Positions 11,564-20,052 of a stretch of DNA of 20,111 nucleotides are shown one piece after another. Each line of letters opens with the position of its first letter. Within the stretch, counting starts at the first letter, position 1. This DNA comes from a virus. A model generated the notes under the pieces. The model searched no databases and was not told the origin of the DNA. It worked only from the letters and a program-made list of their open reading frames with translations. Location: positions 1-20,111 of IMG/VR virus record IMGVR_UViG_3300046804_003423, one strand, 5' to 3'. The position numbers and the translations under genes were made by a program.

Positions 11564-12968
11564 TTTAAATCCTTTAGAAATTAAAATAAAAGACGTTACC
11601 ATTACTAAGTTTAATGGTACAGATAAGATGAGCATTCTACCTCAATTTGTGGAGTTCACTATCTATCAGTCTATATTTGAACCTTCGATTAAAGCAGAAA
11701 TGCTTGTTAACGATCAAATTGGTTTATTTGCCAACTATCCCTTTACTGGTGAAGAGTTGGTTACAATCAGCTATGAACAAGTATCAAGTGTACCTGGAAC
11801 GACTGGACCTGGTAAATCAGAAAAAGATCTCAAGTTCATCATTAAGGGTGTAAGAGATATCATTATTGGTGATAGAGCTAGATCATTAATGTATGTTGTT
11901 GATCTAGTTTCTCCTCAGTTTCTTCAAAACGTCCGTAAGTATGTTTCCCATGCCTACTACGACCGTGTAGAAGATATGGCTGAAAAGGTTTATCAAGAAT
12001 ACATTAACGAACCTACAAAAGAAAAATACAATATAGATAAACCTTTCAATAAAGAAGAGTCGTTGAAGGTTAGATCTCTAGTTGTTCCTAATGTAAGACC
12101 ATTTCAAGGTATACAATGGCTAGCAAAGCATGCTGTAGCCAAAGACTATGAAAATCATTTCATTTATCTTTTCTATGAAGATCTAGAGCGTTATAACTTT
12201 ATTACACTACAACAAATTGTAGAAGAAGCTCTTAAGAAGAGGGAAGAGTTAAGAGCAAAGAAATTTAGATTTGTTTCTGATACTGAGGTTGCTAGTAGTT
12301 CTGCAGCTGCAGGAGATCCAGATCAAGATAAGAGATTGATTACCAACATTGTCAACAATAAGAGATTTTCTTCTATAGAAAAAATTTCTGGTGGTTACTA
12401 TCAGAACGAATTGTTTGAAATTAGTCTTCTTCAAAAAGCATTCAATAGCACTCCTACAGAGTTAAAAGATAGAAACGATACTAAGTTTCCGTTAGAAAAA
12501 TTTCCTCTCAATACCAAAGAGTATATTGCTTACGTAAAGAACGAGACCAATAAGACTGAATACTCCAACCGTATTCGTTATATAATTAACAACTATCAAG
12601 ACTTTGATGGTGGTGGCCGTTCTCAGCCAGGCTATAGATACAAGTTTGGCAACACCACTAAATATATGTACGCTTTGAATCAGATTGATCTTACAATCAC
12701 TGTTCCTGCTAATATGGATCTCAAAGCTGGCGATGTCATTTATTGTGACATACCAGAAAATCATGGTTTTAATAATGTTGAAACAGACAAATATATTTCA
12801 GGTTTGTTTGTTGTCACAGAAGCCAAGCATGTTATTTCATTTGGTGGAAGAGCTGCTACTTCACTAAGAATTAATAAAGATGGTTACCTCAACAGTCTAT
12901 TTGAAAACTCATTATACAACACCTCTAGTGTTCTTGGCACTGGTATGAGAGCTGGTGGCCCTAGATGA
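11556..12968 (+). CDS. 27: Baseplate hub protein, gp27-like
   Basis: A 470-residue protein (T4 gp27 has 391). The N-terminal part (about 5-135) has the alternating beta pattern of a tube-like hub domain (IKIKDVTITKFNGTDKMSIL, then VEFTIYQSIFEPSIKAEMLV). A helical and mixed region follows (about 170-280), then a second beta-rich domain (about 395-460) with LKAGDVIYCDIP and ISGLFVVTEAKHVISFGG. This layout fits the gp27 hub family, which forms the trimeric ring that connects tube to spike. Position directly before the gp5-like gene, with a 4-nt overlap, is the usual hub-spike arrangement. The assignment rests on layout and context more than on a signature motif. Confidence 0.75.
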   Translation: MANLNPLEIKIKDVTITKFNGTDKMSILPQFVEFTIYQSIFEPSIKAEMLVNDQIGLFANYPFTGEELVTISYEQVSSVPGTTGPGKSEKDLKFIIKGVRDIIIGDRARSLMYVVDLVSPQFLQNVRKYVSHAYYDRVEDMAEKVYQEYINEPTKEKYNIDKPFNKEESLKVRSLVVPNVRPFQGIQWLAKHAVAKDYENHFIYLFYEDLERYNFITLQQIVEEALKKREELRAKKFRFVSDTEVASSSAAAGDPDQDKRLITNIVNNKRFSSIEKISGGYYQNELFEISLLQKAFNSTPTELKDRNDTKFPLEKFPLNTKEYIAYVKNETNKTEYSNRIRYIINNYQDFDGGGRSQPGYRYKFGNTTKYMYALNQIDLTITVPANMDLKAGDVIYCDIPENHGFNNVETDKYISGLFVVTEAKHVISFGGRAATSLRINKDGYLNSLFENSLYNTSSVLGTGMRAGGPR

Positions 12969-13975
12969 TTAACAACGACTTCTATGGTGACAGATTTAGG
13001 TGGTTTGTTGGCGTTGTAAAAGACGTAGGTGGTGATCGATCACGCGTTCGTGTAAGAATATTTGGTATTCATCATACAGAAGATACTTCTAAAGTAGCTG
13101 ATGATGATCTTCCTTGGGCTTTGGTTATCTATCCTACAACAGGTGGTCAGACATCTGGTGGTACTGCTTCACATGGTCTTGTTCCTGGTACGTGGGTAGT
13201 TGGCTTCTTTGTTGATGCTGAAGATTCTCAACAACCTATAGTACTTGGTGTTATCAATGGTGGTGAAGGTTCTATGAACAACTCACCTGGAGGAACTGGT
13301 GCTGGAACACAAGGTGGTTCTTCACCTGGTAGCTCTACTGGTGCTGGCCAAGGAACTTCTACTCCCAATCCAAATGGTACAACCACTGCCAATGCTCCTG
13401 GAGCAACTGCTTCTGGTCCTACTACGGGTCAACTTTCTGGCAGTGATAATGAACAGAAAGTATACAATTACTTCTGGGAAAGAATTAAGAAAGAAGCTGC
13501 TTATACTGGTGATATTAAATGTATTGTTGCTGCCATCACAGGTCACGTAGCAAACGAATCAAGATGTGATCCACAAGCCAAGAATGGTAATGATTGGAAT
13601 AAGGAAGAGGGTTCCAAAGCTTCTTATGGTATTGCACAATGGCGTGAAGGCAAGTATGATCGTTATGGTCCAATGCTAAGATTCTGTGGAGTAGAGACAA
13701 GAGTTCAACCACCCAATCTTCCTTCTTTAGAAAAACAATTAGACTTTATGTGGCATGAGTTTCACACTTCTGAAAAGAGTGGTTACAATAGATGCATTTC
13801 TGCTGCTACTTTAGAAGATGCAATGGTTGGTGTTTACATGACAGGTCGTGGCTCTGCGTGGCAAAAAATTAATGGCACATGGATTGTTAATCGTAGTGAA
13901 GGCACATTTAAAAATAAGATGGACAATGCAAGACGTATTTTCTCTTCTAAGTCATATACAGGTAATGCAGTATGA
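12965..13975 (+). CDS. 5: gp5-like hub protein: OB-fold plus tail lysozyme domain
   Basis: A 336-residue protein. Residues 12-100 form a gp5-type OB-fold (FRWFVGVVKDVGGDRSRVRV, then HGLVPGTWVVGFFVD and PIVLGVINGG). A Gly/Ser/Thr/Asn linker follows (101-160), then a phage-tail lysozyme domain (161-336) with GHVANESRCDP, where E198 is the likely catalytic acid, and ASYGIAQW (219-226). The lysozyme would open peptidoglycan during tail penetration. Unlike T4 gp5, the beta-helical needle is not part of this protein but is on a separate gene two positions downstream. It has 4-nt overlaps on both sides, showing coupled translation. Confidence 0.88.
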   Translation: MINNDFYGDRFRWFVGVVKDVGGDRSRVRVRIFGIHHTEDTSKVADDDLPWALVIYPTTGGQTSGGTASHGLVPGTWVVGFFVDAEDSQQPIVLGVINGGEGSMNNSPGGTGAGTQGGSSPGSSTGAGQGTSTPNPNGTTTANAPGATASGPTTGQLSGSDNEQKVYNYFWERIKKEAAYTGDIKCIVAAITGHVANESRCDPQAKNGNDWNKEEGSKASYGIAQWREGKYDRYGPMLRFCGVETRVQPPNLPSLEKQLDFMWHEFHTSEKSGYNRCISAATLEDAMVGVYMTGRGSAWQKINGTWIVNRSEGTFKNKMDNARRIFSSKSYTGNAV

Positions 13976-14355
13976 ATAGAGTAGGATACGAAGCACCAAG
14001 CTATAGTAAAGATATTTCTTTTAACTTCTCCAAGACACTTAGAGGTGAAAAGGTAGATCTAAATCAATTTTCATCATACACATATATTCTTGATGTTGAT
14101 GGAAGCTTATATCAAGGTGCGCAGGCAAACGAGAATCAAGCATCTATTTGTATAATAGGTGGAACTACTCAATTTGTCAATACTAAGAGACCTAATAACG
14201 TATACTCTAACTTCTACGTTACAGAAGCTCAAAAAGTGGCTCTTTACAAAATAGTTAAAAAAATGTCAGAGTATTCTGATAGTGCAAACATTACTAGTGA
14301 TAATGATAAATTAGAACAAGCGATTAATTCCTTATATTCCAATTATTGCGGATAA
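13972..14355 (+). CDS. Amidase-like (PGRP/T7-lysozyme-type) protein without zinc ligands
   Basis: A 127-residue protein. Residues 52-64 (YTYILDVDGSLYQ), then ASICIIGG and SNFYVTEAQKVALYKIVKKM (about 99-118), follow the pattern of N-acetylmuramoyl-L-alanine amidases of the Amidase_2 family, whose matching parts read YHFIIKRDGTV, SIGVCLVGG and NFTPAQMQSLRSLL in T7 lysozyme. The protein has no histidine at all, so the zinc site of active amidases cannot form. It probably binds peptidoglycan or is purely structural (inference). It sits between the lysozyme-bearing hub gene and the peptidase-bearing spike gene, overlapping the first by 4 nt and 3 nt before the second. Confidence 0.55.
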   Translation: MNRVGYEAPSYSKDISFNFSKTLRGEKVDLNQFSSYTYILDVDGSLYQGAQANENQASICIIGGTTQFVNTKRPNNVYSNFYVTEAQKVALYKIVKKMSEYSDSANITSDNDKLEQAINSLYSNYCG

Positions 14356-14358
14356 AAA

Positions 14359-16158
14359 ATGTCGGTTGATAGATTTACAGATAATGATAAGTTAGTTAAG
14401 GACGTCACTAATAGAGAAGGTGATGGATTAGGTCGTTATGATGGACCTCAGGAGCTTGGTGCTACGGTACTTCCTTACTATGAGATTTCAGTAAAAGAAA
14501 GACCAGGAGCTGCTAGTGACTCCACCATTACTCATACTGGACCAGGTGCAGGCAACATGCCTGGCATTGGATCATCTACTGACTTGCAGGGATTTGTTTC
14601 AGCAACTGGTAATAAGGTAATCGTAGATAATACGTTTGGTGCCGATAAGATTATCCTCCAACATCACTCTGGTTCTACAATTCTCATCGATAGCGATGGT
14701 TCCATTCATATGGTATCCACAGGCAAGAAGGGTATTAGTACTGTAGCGCCTACTGGTGATAATACTGTTTATGCAAGAAAACATCTAATATTAAAGGGTG
14801 ATGGAAGAATATCTTTAGAGACTGAAGGTGATCTTGATATTAATGTTGGTGGTAGTCTTAATATCGATGTGGGTGGTGACTTTGTAGTAAATGTTGGAGG
14901 CTCTAAAGAAGAATCTATTGATGGCTCTGTATCATTTGAATGTGCTAAAGATATGAGTACTATGATTGCAGGTGACTACAGAGTAACATCAGCTGGTAAG
15001 TTTGGTCTTCAATCTCCTAAGTCAGTGGATATTGATACTGGTGGTCCAATGAACATCAGATCAGATTCTACACTTGCTATAAATGGTCAAGATAATGTTT
15101 CATTGAATTCTAATAATCAAATAAGAATCAATTCACAAGACTCAACCCAGATTAAATCTAAAGGATTGATGTCACTTCAATCTCAAAAGTCTTTCTCTAC
15201 AAGAGCAAAAGAGACCTATAAGATTTCTGCCGGTGGTGCTTTATCGTTAAATGGTTCTTCCACATTGGATGTGTTAGCAACTGGCAAAGTTCAAATCAAG
15301 GGTTCTGCTACAGACATCCAAATTGGTGGTTCTCCTAACGTTGATGATCCAACTGATATTGATACTATTAGCCTTGCTCAATACCCAGATTCTAATACAG
15401 TTATTGATAACATCACTTCGCTAAGAGAAGCACCAGACTTCCCAATGAATGCAAATAAGATGTCTGCTGAAAAGTTTGCGTTGTATGAACTAGAAGGTGG
15501 TAATCCCAATCCTAAGGCGAAGGCAAGAGCATTTGGTAATAAGGGTGCTGGTATGCAATATAAAAATACCAGCGAGGGTGTTGCAGCTTCTATTGCTGCT
15601 ACAGGAGCTTATGATAGACCAGGTGGAAGCGTTACAAATAATGGTAAGGCAGAACAAAATCCACTTCCTGTTCCTAATTCAATATTCAATACCAATGAAA
15701 AGATATCAAGACACGTTACGGTTGGTCAGATTATTAACATTAGAGCATGTCCTCCATCTCAACAAAAGGAGGTTCTCAAAGAAGCTATGAATGTTGCTTG
15801 GAATGTTATAGATCCTCTTTTTGAAAAGTTTGGTTCTAGAGTTCAGTTAACTAGCTGGTATAGAGATAATTCAGCTAACCATGTTAAAGGTGGAGCAGTT
15901 GATTTGAGATGCTCTAATAAACCTGACTTTGGATTTACTGCTGAGATTGCAGCATATATTAGAGATAATCTTCCATACAATAAACTTCTTTTAGAAAAGA
16001 ATGATCAGGGTGGTATTCATGTTCACGTGGAGTCAGCAAAGCCTGGCCAAAATGGTGGTGGAATTGTATTGACTTGCGCAGACCCTAAGTGTCAATCAAC
16101 TCAACAAGGACTGCAATTATCATTTGCAGTAGCAGCATTACAAGGTAGAACGGCTTAA
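14359..16158 (+). CDS. Beta-helical baseplate spike with C-terminal M15 peptidase domain
   Basis: A 599-residue protein. Residues 85-325 are a chain of short beta repeats rich in G, S, D and N (for example LDINVGGSLNIDVGGDFVVN), typical of the gp5C / VgrG-type triple beta-helix needle. A linker follows (about 330-440), then a domain at about 445-560 with the M15A (D-Ala-D-Ala peptidase) zinc signature: SWYRD (499-503), H508-VKGGAV-D515 and H554-V-H556. T4 gp5 carries lysozyme and needle in one chain. Here the needle has its own gene and its own peptidoglycan peptidase. The last 40 residues carry TCADPKC (572-578), a possible metal or disulfide site. It should form the tip region of the tail. 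Confidence 0.85.
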   Translation: MSVDRFTDNDKLVKDVTNREGDGLGRYDGPQELGATVLPYYEISVKERPGAASDSTITHTGPGAGNMPGIGSSTDLQGFVSATGNKVIVDNTFGADKIILQHHSGSTILIDSDGSIHMVSTGKKGISTVAPTGDNTVYARKHLILKGDGRISLETEGDLDINVGGSLNIDVGGDFVVNVGGSKEESIDGSVSFECAKDMSTMIAGDYRVTSAGKFGLQSPKSVDIDTGGPMNIRSDSTLAINGQDNVSLNSNNQIRINSQDSTQIKSKGLMSLQSQKSFSTRAKETYKISAGGALSLNGSSTLDVLATGKVQIKGSATDIQIGGSPNVDDPTDIDTISLAQYPDSNTVIDNITSLREAPDFPMNANKMSAEKFALYELEGGNPNPKAKARAFGNKGAGMQYKNTSEGVAASIAATGAYDRPGGSVTNNGKAEQNPLPVPNSIFNTNEKISRHVTVGQIINIRACPPSQQKEVLKEAMNVAWNVIDPLFEKFGSRVQLTSWYRDNSANHVKGGAVDLRCSNKPDFGFTAEIAAYIRDNLPYNKLLLEKNDQGGIHVHVESAKPGQNGGGIVLTCADPKCQSTQQGLQLSFAVAALQGRTA

Positions 16159-16160
16159 TC

Positions 16161-17867
16161 ATGGCATATGAATATACAGAACGACTATCTGGTGTAGATG
16201 GAAAAGCAATTAGCTATGGAGCAGGTGTTGAAGCTGCAAAAGCTGATGCTCAAGCAATTGCTGACTCTAAAGGTGAAGCTGTAACAGGAACATACATCTT
16301 TGGTACTGGGGAAAGATTTGTTTATACTGCCTATCCAACAGGCTCATCAAAACCTGCACCGGATACCCCAGCACCATCATCTAGCAATGACTATAGAATA
16401 AATCCCGATATTACTGCAGCAATGCAAAGAGGTAACATTCAGCAACCAGGCTTCTTTGGAAGTCAGGAAATGAAACCTTCCAACGATCAATTCAATCAAG
16501 CTGTAAACATAGCAGCTAACTTAGCTGGTTTAGCTGCTGCTCTAAAATCAAAACCAACTCCACCTTCCAATTATGTAAGAACTCCTACTAACTACGTTCT
16601 TACTGAACTAGAAAGACAAGCTATATCCTCAAAGAGTCGAGAGCTAGCTTCTTTTGGTGTTGTTCCAGTTGACGTTCTAGATCAATTTTTCTACATTCTG
16701 GCTGTTAACGAAAGTCAACAAGACCTTAACTATATTGCCCAGACTGTGGGTATTCCTGAACTTGGTCAATCAAGATACGTTAGAAACATTAGGGATATTA
16801 CATTAATTCCAGACATCTACAAGATAGGTTATCTTGCTAATGGTGTTGCTTCTGTTACTAATCAATTTGCTGGCAAGTACTCTAACATGCAACAGTATGG
16901 TGATCATACACAAAGTAGTATAGGTGGTATTCTTCAGGCTGCAGACGTAGGTCTATCATTGGGTGTAATGGGAGCAAACATTCTTAACTCTAGTTATTCT
17001 CTCAATGGTTATTCTGGTCCTCTAAGAAACTCACCAGGATTGTCATCTGGTGCTATTAATAATTCTATTAATGCCTATCAATTAATTGCGAGTGGAAATC
17101 CTGCTGCTTCACTATCTCCTTCTACGATCAGCAATGTATTAAATCCTGCTGCTAATATTCAAGCGCAAGCAACTACAATTGGTCCTAATTTAATTGGAGG
17201 GTTACTAAGTCAAAATCCTCTTGGAGGAGCAATGAGTGCTCTTGGACCATTAGGAGGTATTGCTGCAGGTATGCTGTTGAGTAAGGCAGGTGGTAATGCA
17301 TTAGGTGGCTTTATGTCAGAAGTTCTCCTAGGAGCTAGAATTGCTACTTCTAAACTTGCAAACAATCCAATGCTAACATCACCTTCTTATGCTGGCAAAG
17401 CCTTTTTTGGTGAAGCACCAGTTGCTCTTCCTGCAATCGATCAAGTATTTTGTAGAAAAATTGGAGCATTTGGTACAGCTCAGGGTGGTGGTGGAGTAGT
17501 AAGTTTTGGAATGCAAAACTTTGCTTCTCTTGGAGGAGCTTTATCAATTGCATCAGTTGTTTCTAGATTTATGACAGGATCTACAACTCCTCCTGCCCCC
17601 ACTACATTCTTTGGTCAGCAAGTAGCAATGATGACTAACAATTTATGCAACAATCTCAATGTCCCTACAACTTCAGATATTGAATTAAGAAGATCTGATA
17701 ATGCAATACCTTTCATGATAGGAATGAGTGCAACAATAGTTGGTGAAAACTTTTCACCCTTTGGTTCATCACCATTTACAAATGGATGGAGGCTAGCGTC
17801 TTCTACAGCAAATGATATTCAAAGGTACAATCCTCGATATCTAGAAGCATGCAGAACATCGTTATAA
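16161..17867 (+). CDS. Large Gly/Ala-rich virion protein of unknown function
   Basis: A 568-residue protein, not recognised. It has a small mixed N-terminal domain (1-62), a Pro/Ser linker (63-75), an Asn/Ser/Ala-rich middle, and a strongly hydrophobic Gly-Ala-Leu region (about 335-395; for example GPNLIGGLLSQNPLGGAMSA and LGPLGGIAAGMLLSKAGGNA). The C-terminal part has a few cysteines (about 432, 494 and 564). The Gly-zipper-like hydrophobic region suggests membrane insertion, as for a protein delivered into the host envelope, but this is inference. It lies between the spike and gp25, with gaps of 2 and 8 nt, and is therefore very likely a structural or ejected tail protein. Confidence 0.75.
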   Translation: MAYEYTERLSGVDGKAISYGAGVEAAKADAQAIADSKGEAVTGTYIFGTGERFVYTAYPTGSSKPAPDTPAPSSSNDYRINPDITAAMQRGNIQQPGFFGSQEMKPSNDQFNQAVNIAANLAGLAAALKSKPTPPSNYVRTPTNYVLTELERQAISSKSRELASFGVVPVDVLDQFFYILAVNESQQDLNYIAQTVGIPELGQSRYVRNIRDITLIPDIYKIGYLANGVASVTNQFAGKYSNMQQYGDHTQSSIGGILQAADVGLSLGVMGANILNSSYSLNGYSGPLRNSPGLSSGAINNSINAYQLIASGNPAASLSPSTISNVLNPAANIQAQATTIGPNLIGGLLSQNPLGGAMSALGPLGGIAAGMLLSKAGGNALGGFMSEVLLGARIATSKLANNPMLTSPSYAGKAFFGEAPVALPAIDQVFCRKIGAFGTAQGGGGVVSFGMQNFASLGGALSIASVVSRFMTGSTTPPAPTTFFGQQVAMMTNNLCNNLNVPTTSDIELRRSDNAIPFMIGMSATIVGENFSPFGSSPFTNGWRLASSTANDIQRYNPRYLEACRTSL

Positions 17868-17870
17868 ATA
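17863..17870 (+). promoter_or_regulatory. T4-late-type promoter box directly before gp25
   Basis: The exact box TATAAATA ends 5 nt before the gp25 ATG and overlaps the stop codon of the preceding gene. If used with normal late spacing the transcript would begin at or next to the A of the start codon. Confidence 0.5.
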
Positions 17871-17875
17871 ATTAA

Positions 17876-18265
17876 ATGACAACACAAATAGTATACTCAG
17901 ATATTCCTACTAATTTAACAGTCCATCCTGTCAAAGAGGATTTGGTGCTGCTAACTAATGAAAATGCGGTAAAAAGATCTATTAGGAACCTTCTTTTAAC
18001 AGATCCTTACGAAAGACCCTTTAGTCCTTCTCTAGGTTCAGGTATAAGAGGATCATTATTTGAAAATTTTGGACCTGAAACTGAGTATATTTTAACGGAA
18101 AAGATTAAAGAAACAATAAGAAACTATGAACCCAGAGCAAGACTTTTTAGCGTAAGTGTAAAAGCGCTCACAGATGATAATTCTTATTCTGCAACAATAG
18201 TGTTTTCCATAGTTAACAGTATCACACCTATTACTTTAGATTTAATTCTCAGAAGAGTAAGATAA
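17876..18265 (+). CDS. 25: gp25 baseplate wedge / sheath initiator
   Basis: A 129-residue protein (T4 gp25 has 132) of the gpW/gp25 fold. It shows AVKRSIRNLLLTDPYERPFS (31-50), the SLGSGIRGSLFENFGP turn (52-67) and the conserved EPR motif (85-87), followed by the VSVKALTDDN and ATIVFSIVNS strands. gp25 sits in the wedge core and provides the template on which the sheath starts to assemble. There is no Shine-Dalgarno sequence before the ATG; upstream is only the A/T-rich late box. It shares its TAATG with gp6, so the two are translationally coupled. Confidence 0.95.
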   Translation: MTTQIVYSDIPTNLTVHPVKEDLVLLTNENAVKRSIRNLLLTDPYERPFSPSLGSGIRGSLFENFGPETEYILTEKIKETIRNYEPRARLFSVSVKALTDDNSYSATIVFSIVNSITPITLDLILRRVR

Positions 18266-20052
18266 TGGCCAATACAGGGTTTTTAAGTGTTTCTGATCTA
18301 AGTTTTGATAGCATCAAAGAAAACTTAAAGAGTTTTGTTAAATTAAAGACAGAATTCAAAGATTATGATTTTGAAGGATCTAATCTAAGTGCTTTGCTCG
18401 ATGTGTTAACATATAACACTTACATGAACTCCTATTATCTTAATATGATTGGAAGTGAATCTTTCCTCGATTCATCTCAAATGAGAAGTTCAATTATTTC
18501 TCATGCAAAAGAATTGAATTATATTCCTCGTTCAAGAACATCAGCTCGAGCATTAGTTACTTTTACTGTTGATACTGGTATTGATAATCCAGGAATTGTA
18601 ACTATTCCTAAATTCTTTACTACAAGATCTGTTGTAGATAATGTCAATATGGAGTTTTCGACAGATGAACCCATTGTTATTACTGCTAATAACGGCGTAT
18701 ATCAGAGTCCGCAAGTCTACATCTACGAAGGCAAGGTAGTAACTGAATTCTTCCAAAAGAATGACACATCTAGATTTATTTTGAATTCTGAAAATGTTGA
18801 TACTAATAGTATTGACGTTACAGTTATTAACTCTTCAATTGATAACTCAAACACAGTATATTCTTATGCAGAAAATCTTTATGGATTAAATCCTAGATCA
18901 GAAGTATATTTTATTTCTGGATATGGTGAAAACCAATACGAAATTATATTTGGTGATGGTGTCTTAGGTAAATCATTAAAGAATGGTAATATTATTAAAG
19001 TAACTTATAGATCGACAAATGGTGAGCTAGGTAACAAGGCATACGCTTTTGAAGCAACAGGAAAGATCTCAAACTATCCAGTAACAGTTTCTACTAATGT
19101 TTCTGCTGCTGATGGGTCTGAAAGAGAAACTACTGAGTCTATTAAGTATAATTCACCTAGACATTTTGCTTCTCAAAATAGGGCAGTAACTAAGGATGAC
19201 TATGTAAATTTAATTAGAACTAATTATCCACAGATTAAAACGATCAATGTCTATGGTGGAGAAGATGCTGATCCTCCACAATTTGGTAAAGTAATCATCA
19301 GTATGATTCCCTATGGATCACAACCATTGGTATCTACAGAACTAAAGAATAATATTATTAGTTTTCTTTCTACTAAAAACTTAACTATTAGTCCAGTAGT
19401 AGTGGATCCTGAATATATGTACGTCGAAATAGTTTCTGATGTGAGATATAATCCATCACTAACATCAAAAAGTATTACTCAGATTAAAACAGAGATTGCT
19501 AACTCGATTAGAGAATATTCAGATTCCTATCTTACTGAGTTTGGAAACGATCTCCGTAAATCAAAATTAATAAGCTACATTGACAATGCTGATCCTTCAA
19601 TCATAAGCAATCAAACCTCACTAAGAGCAATCTATAGAATTACTCCTACTAAGGGTACTTCTACAAGAGTAAACTTCTCATTCTCAAATCCTTTGTATAG
19701 ACCTTACAAAGTAAAGTATATTGAAAATGAGACTGAGACTGTAAAAAGTGATTTATTCACATATTACAAGGACGGTGCCTTTTATAACGCTACTCTTTCG
19801 GATGATGGAATAGGCAATCTGAGAATATATTATACAACAGCTGATTCACGTCAAGTTGTATTAGAAGAGAATATTGGTACTGTAAACTATGACACTGGTG
19901 AGTTACTTTTCTATCTTAATGCTTATGATTACAATGGATACATCAATGTCTATGCAAAGACATTAAATGATGATATTGTTGTTCAAGAAAGTAAGTATTT
20001 ACAGATTGATTTTGAAAAATTATACGTAACTGTTAACGTCTTTAGACAATAA
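18265..20052 (+). CDS. 6: gp6 baseplate wedge protein (baseplate J-like)
   Basis: A 595-residue protein (T4 gp6 has 660). The N-terminal region FEGSNLSALLDVLTYNTYMN (about 36-55), then SYYLNMIGSESFLDSSQMRS and IISHAKELNYIPRSRTSARA, is the hallmark of gp6/J-type wedge proteins. The centre has the FGDGVLGKSLKNGNIIKVTY beta domain, and ASQNRAVTKDDYVNLIRTNY marks the J-like core. gp6 forms the ring that joins the wedges and drives baseplate opening. The gp25-gp6 order is conserved across contractile tails. Start and stop both use TAATG overlaps with the neighbours. Confidence 0.95.
   Translation: MANTGFLSVSDLSFDSIKENLKSFVKLKTEFKDYDFEGSNLSALLDVLTYNTYMNSYYLNMIGSESFLDSSQMRSSIISHAKELNYIPRSRTSARALVTFTVDTGIDNPGIVTIPKFFTTRSVVDNVNMEFSTDEPIVITANNGVYQSPQVYIYEGKVVTEFFQKNDTSRFILNSENVDTNSIDVTVINSSIDNSNTVYSYAENLYGLNPRSEVYFISGYGENQYEIIFGDGVLGKSLKNGNIIKVTYRSTNGELGNKAYAFEATGKISNYPVTVSTNVSAADGSERETTESIKYNSPRHFASQNRAVTKDDYVNLIRTNYPQIKTINVYGGEDADPPQFGKVIISMIPYGSQPLVSTELKNNIISFLSTKNLTISPVVVDPEYMYVEIVSDVRYNPSLTSKSITQIKTEIANSIREYSDSYLTEFGNDLRKSKLISYIDNADPSIISNQTSLRAIYRITPTKGTSTRVNFSFSNPLYRPYKVKYIENETETVKSDLFTYYKDGAFYNATLSDDGIGNLRIYYTTADSRQVVLEENIGTVNYDTGELLFYLNAYDYNGYINVYAKTLNDDIVVQESKYLQIDFEKLYVTVNVFRQ

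Noticed and set aside
11647-11853. A 68-codon ORF within the gp27-like hub gene in another frame
   Set aside because: Lies completely inside a strongly supported gene, with no ribosome site and no recognisable sequence.
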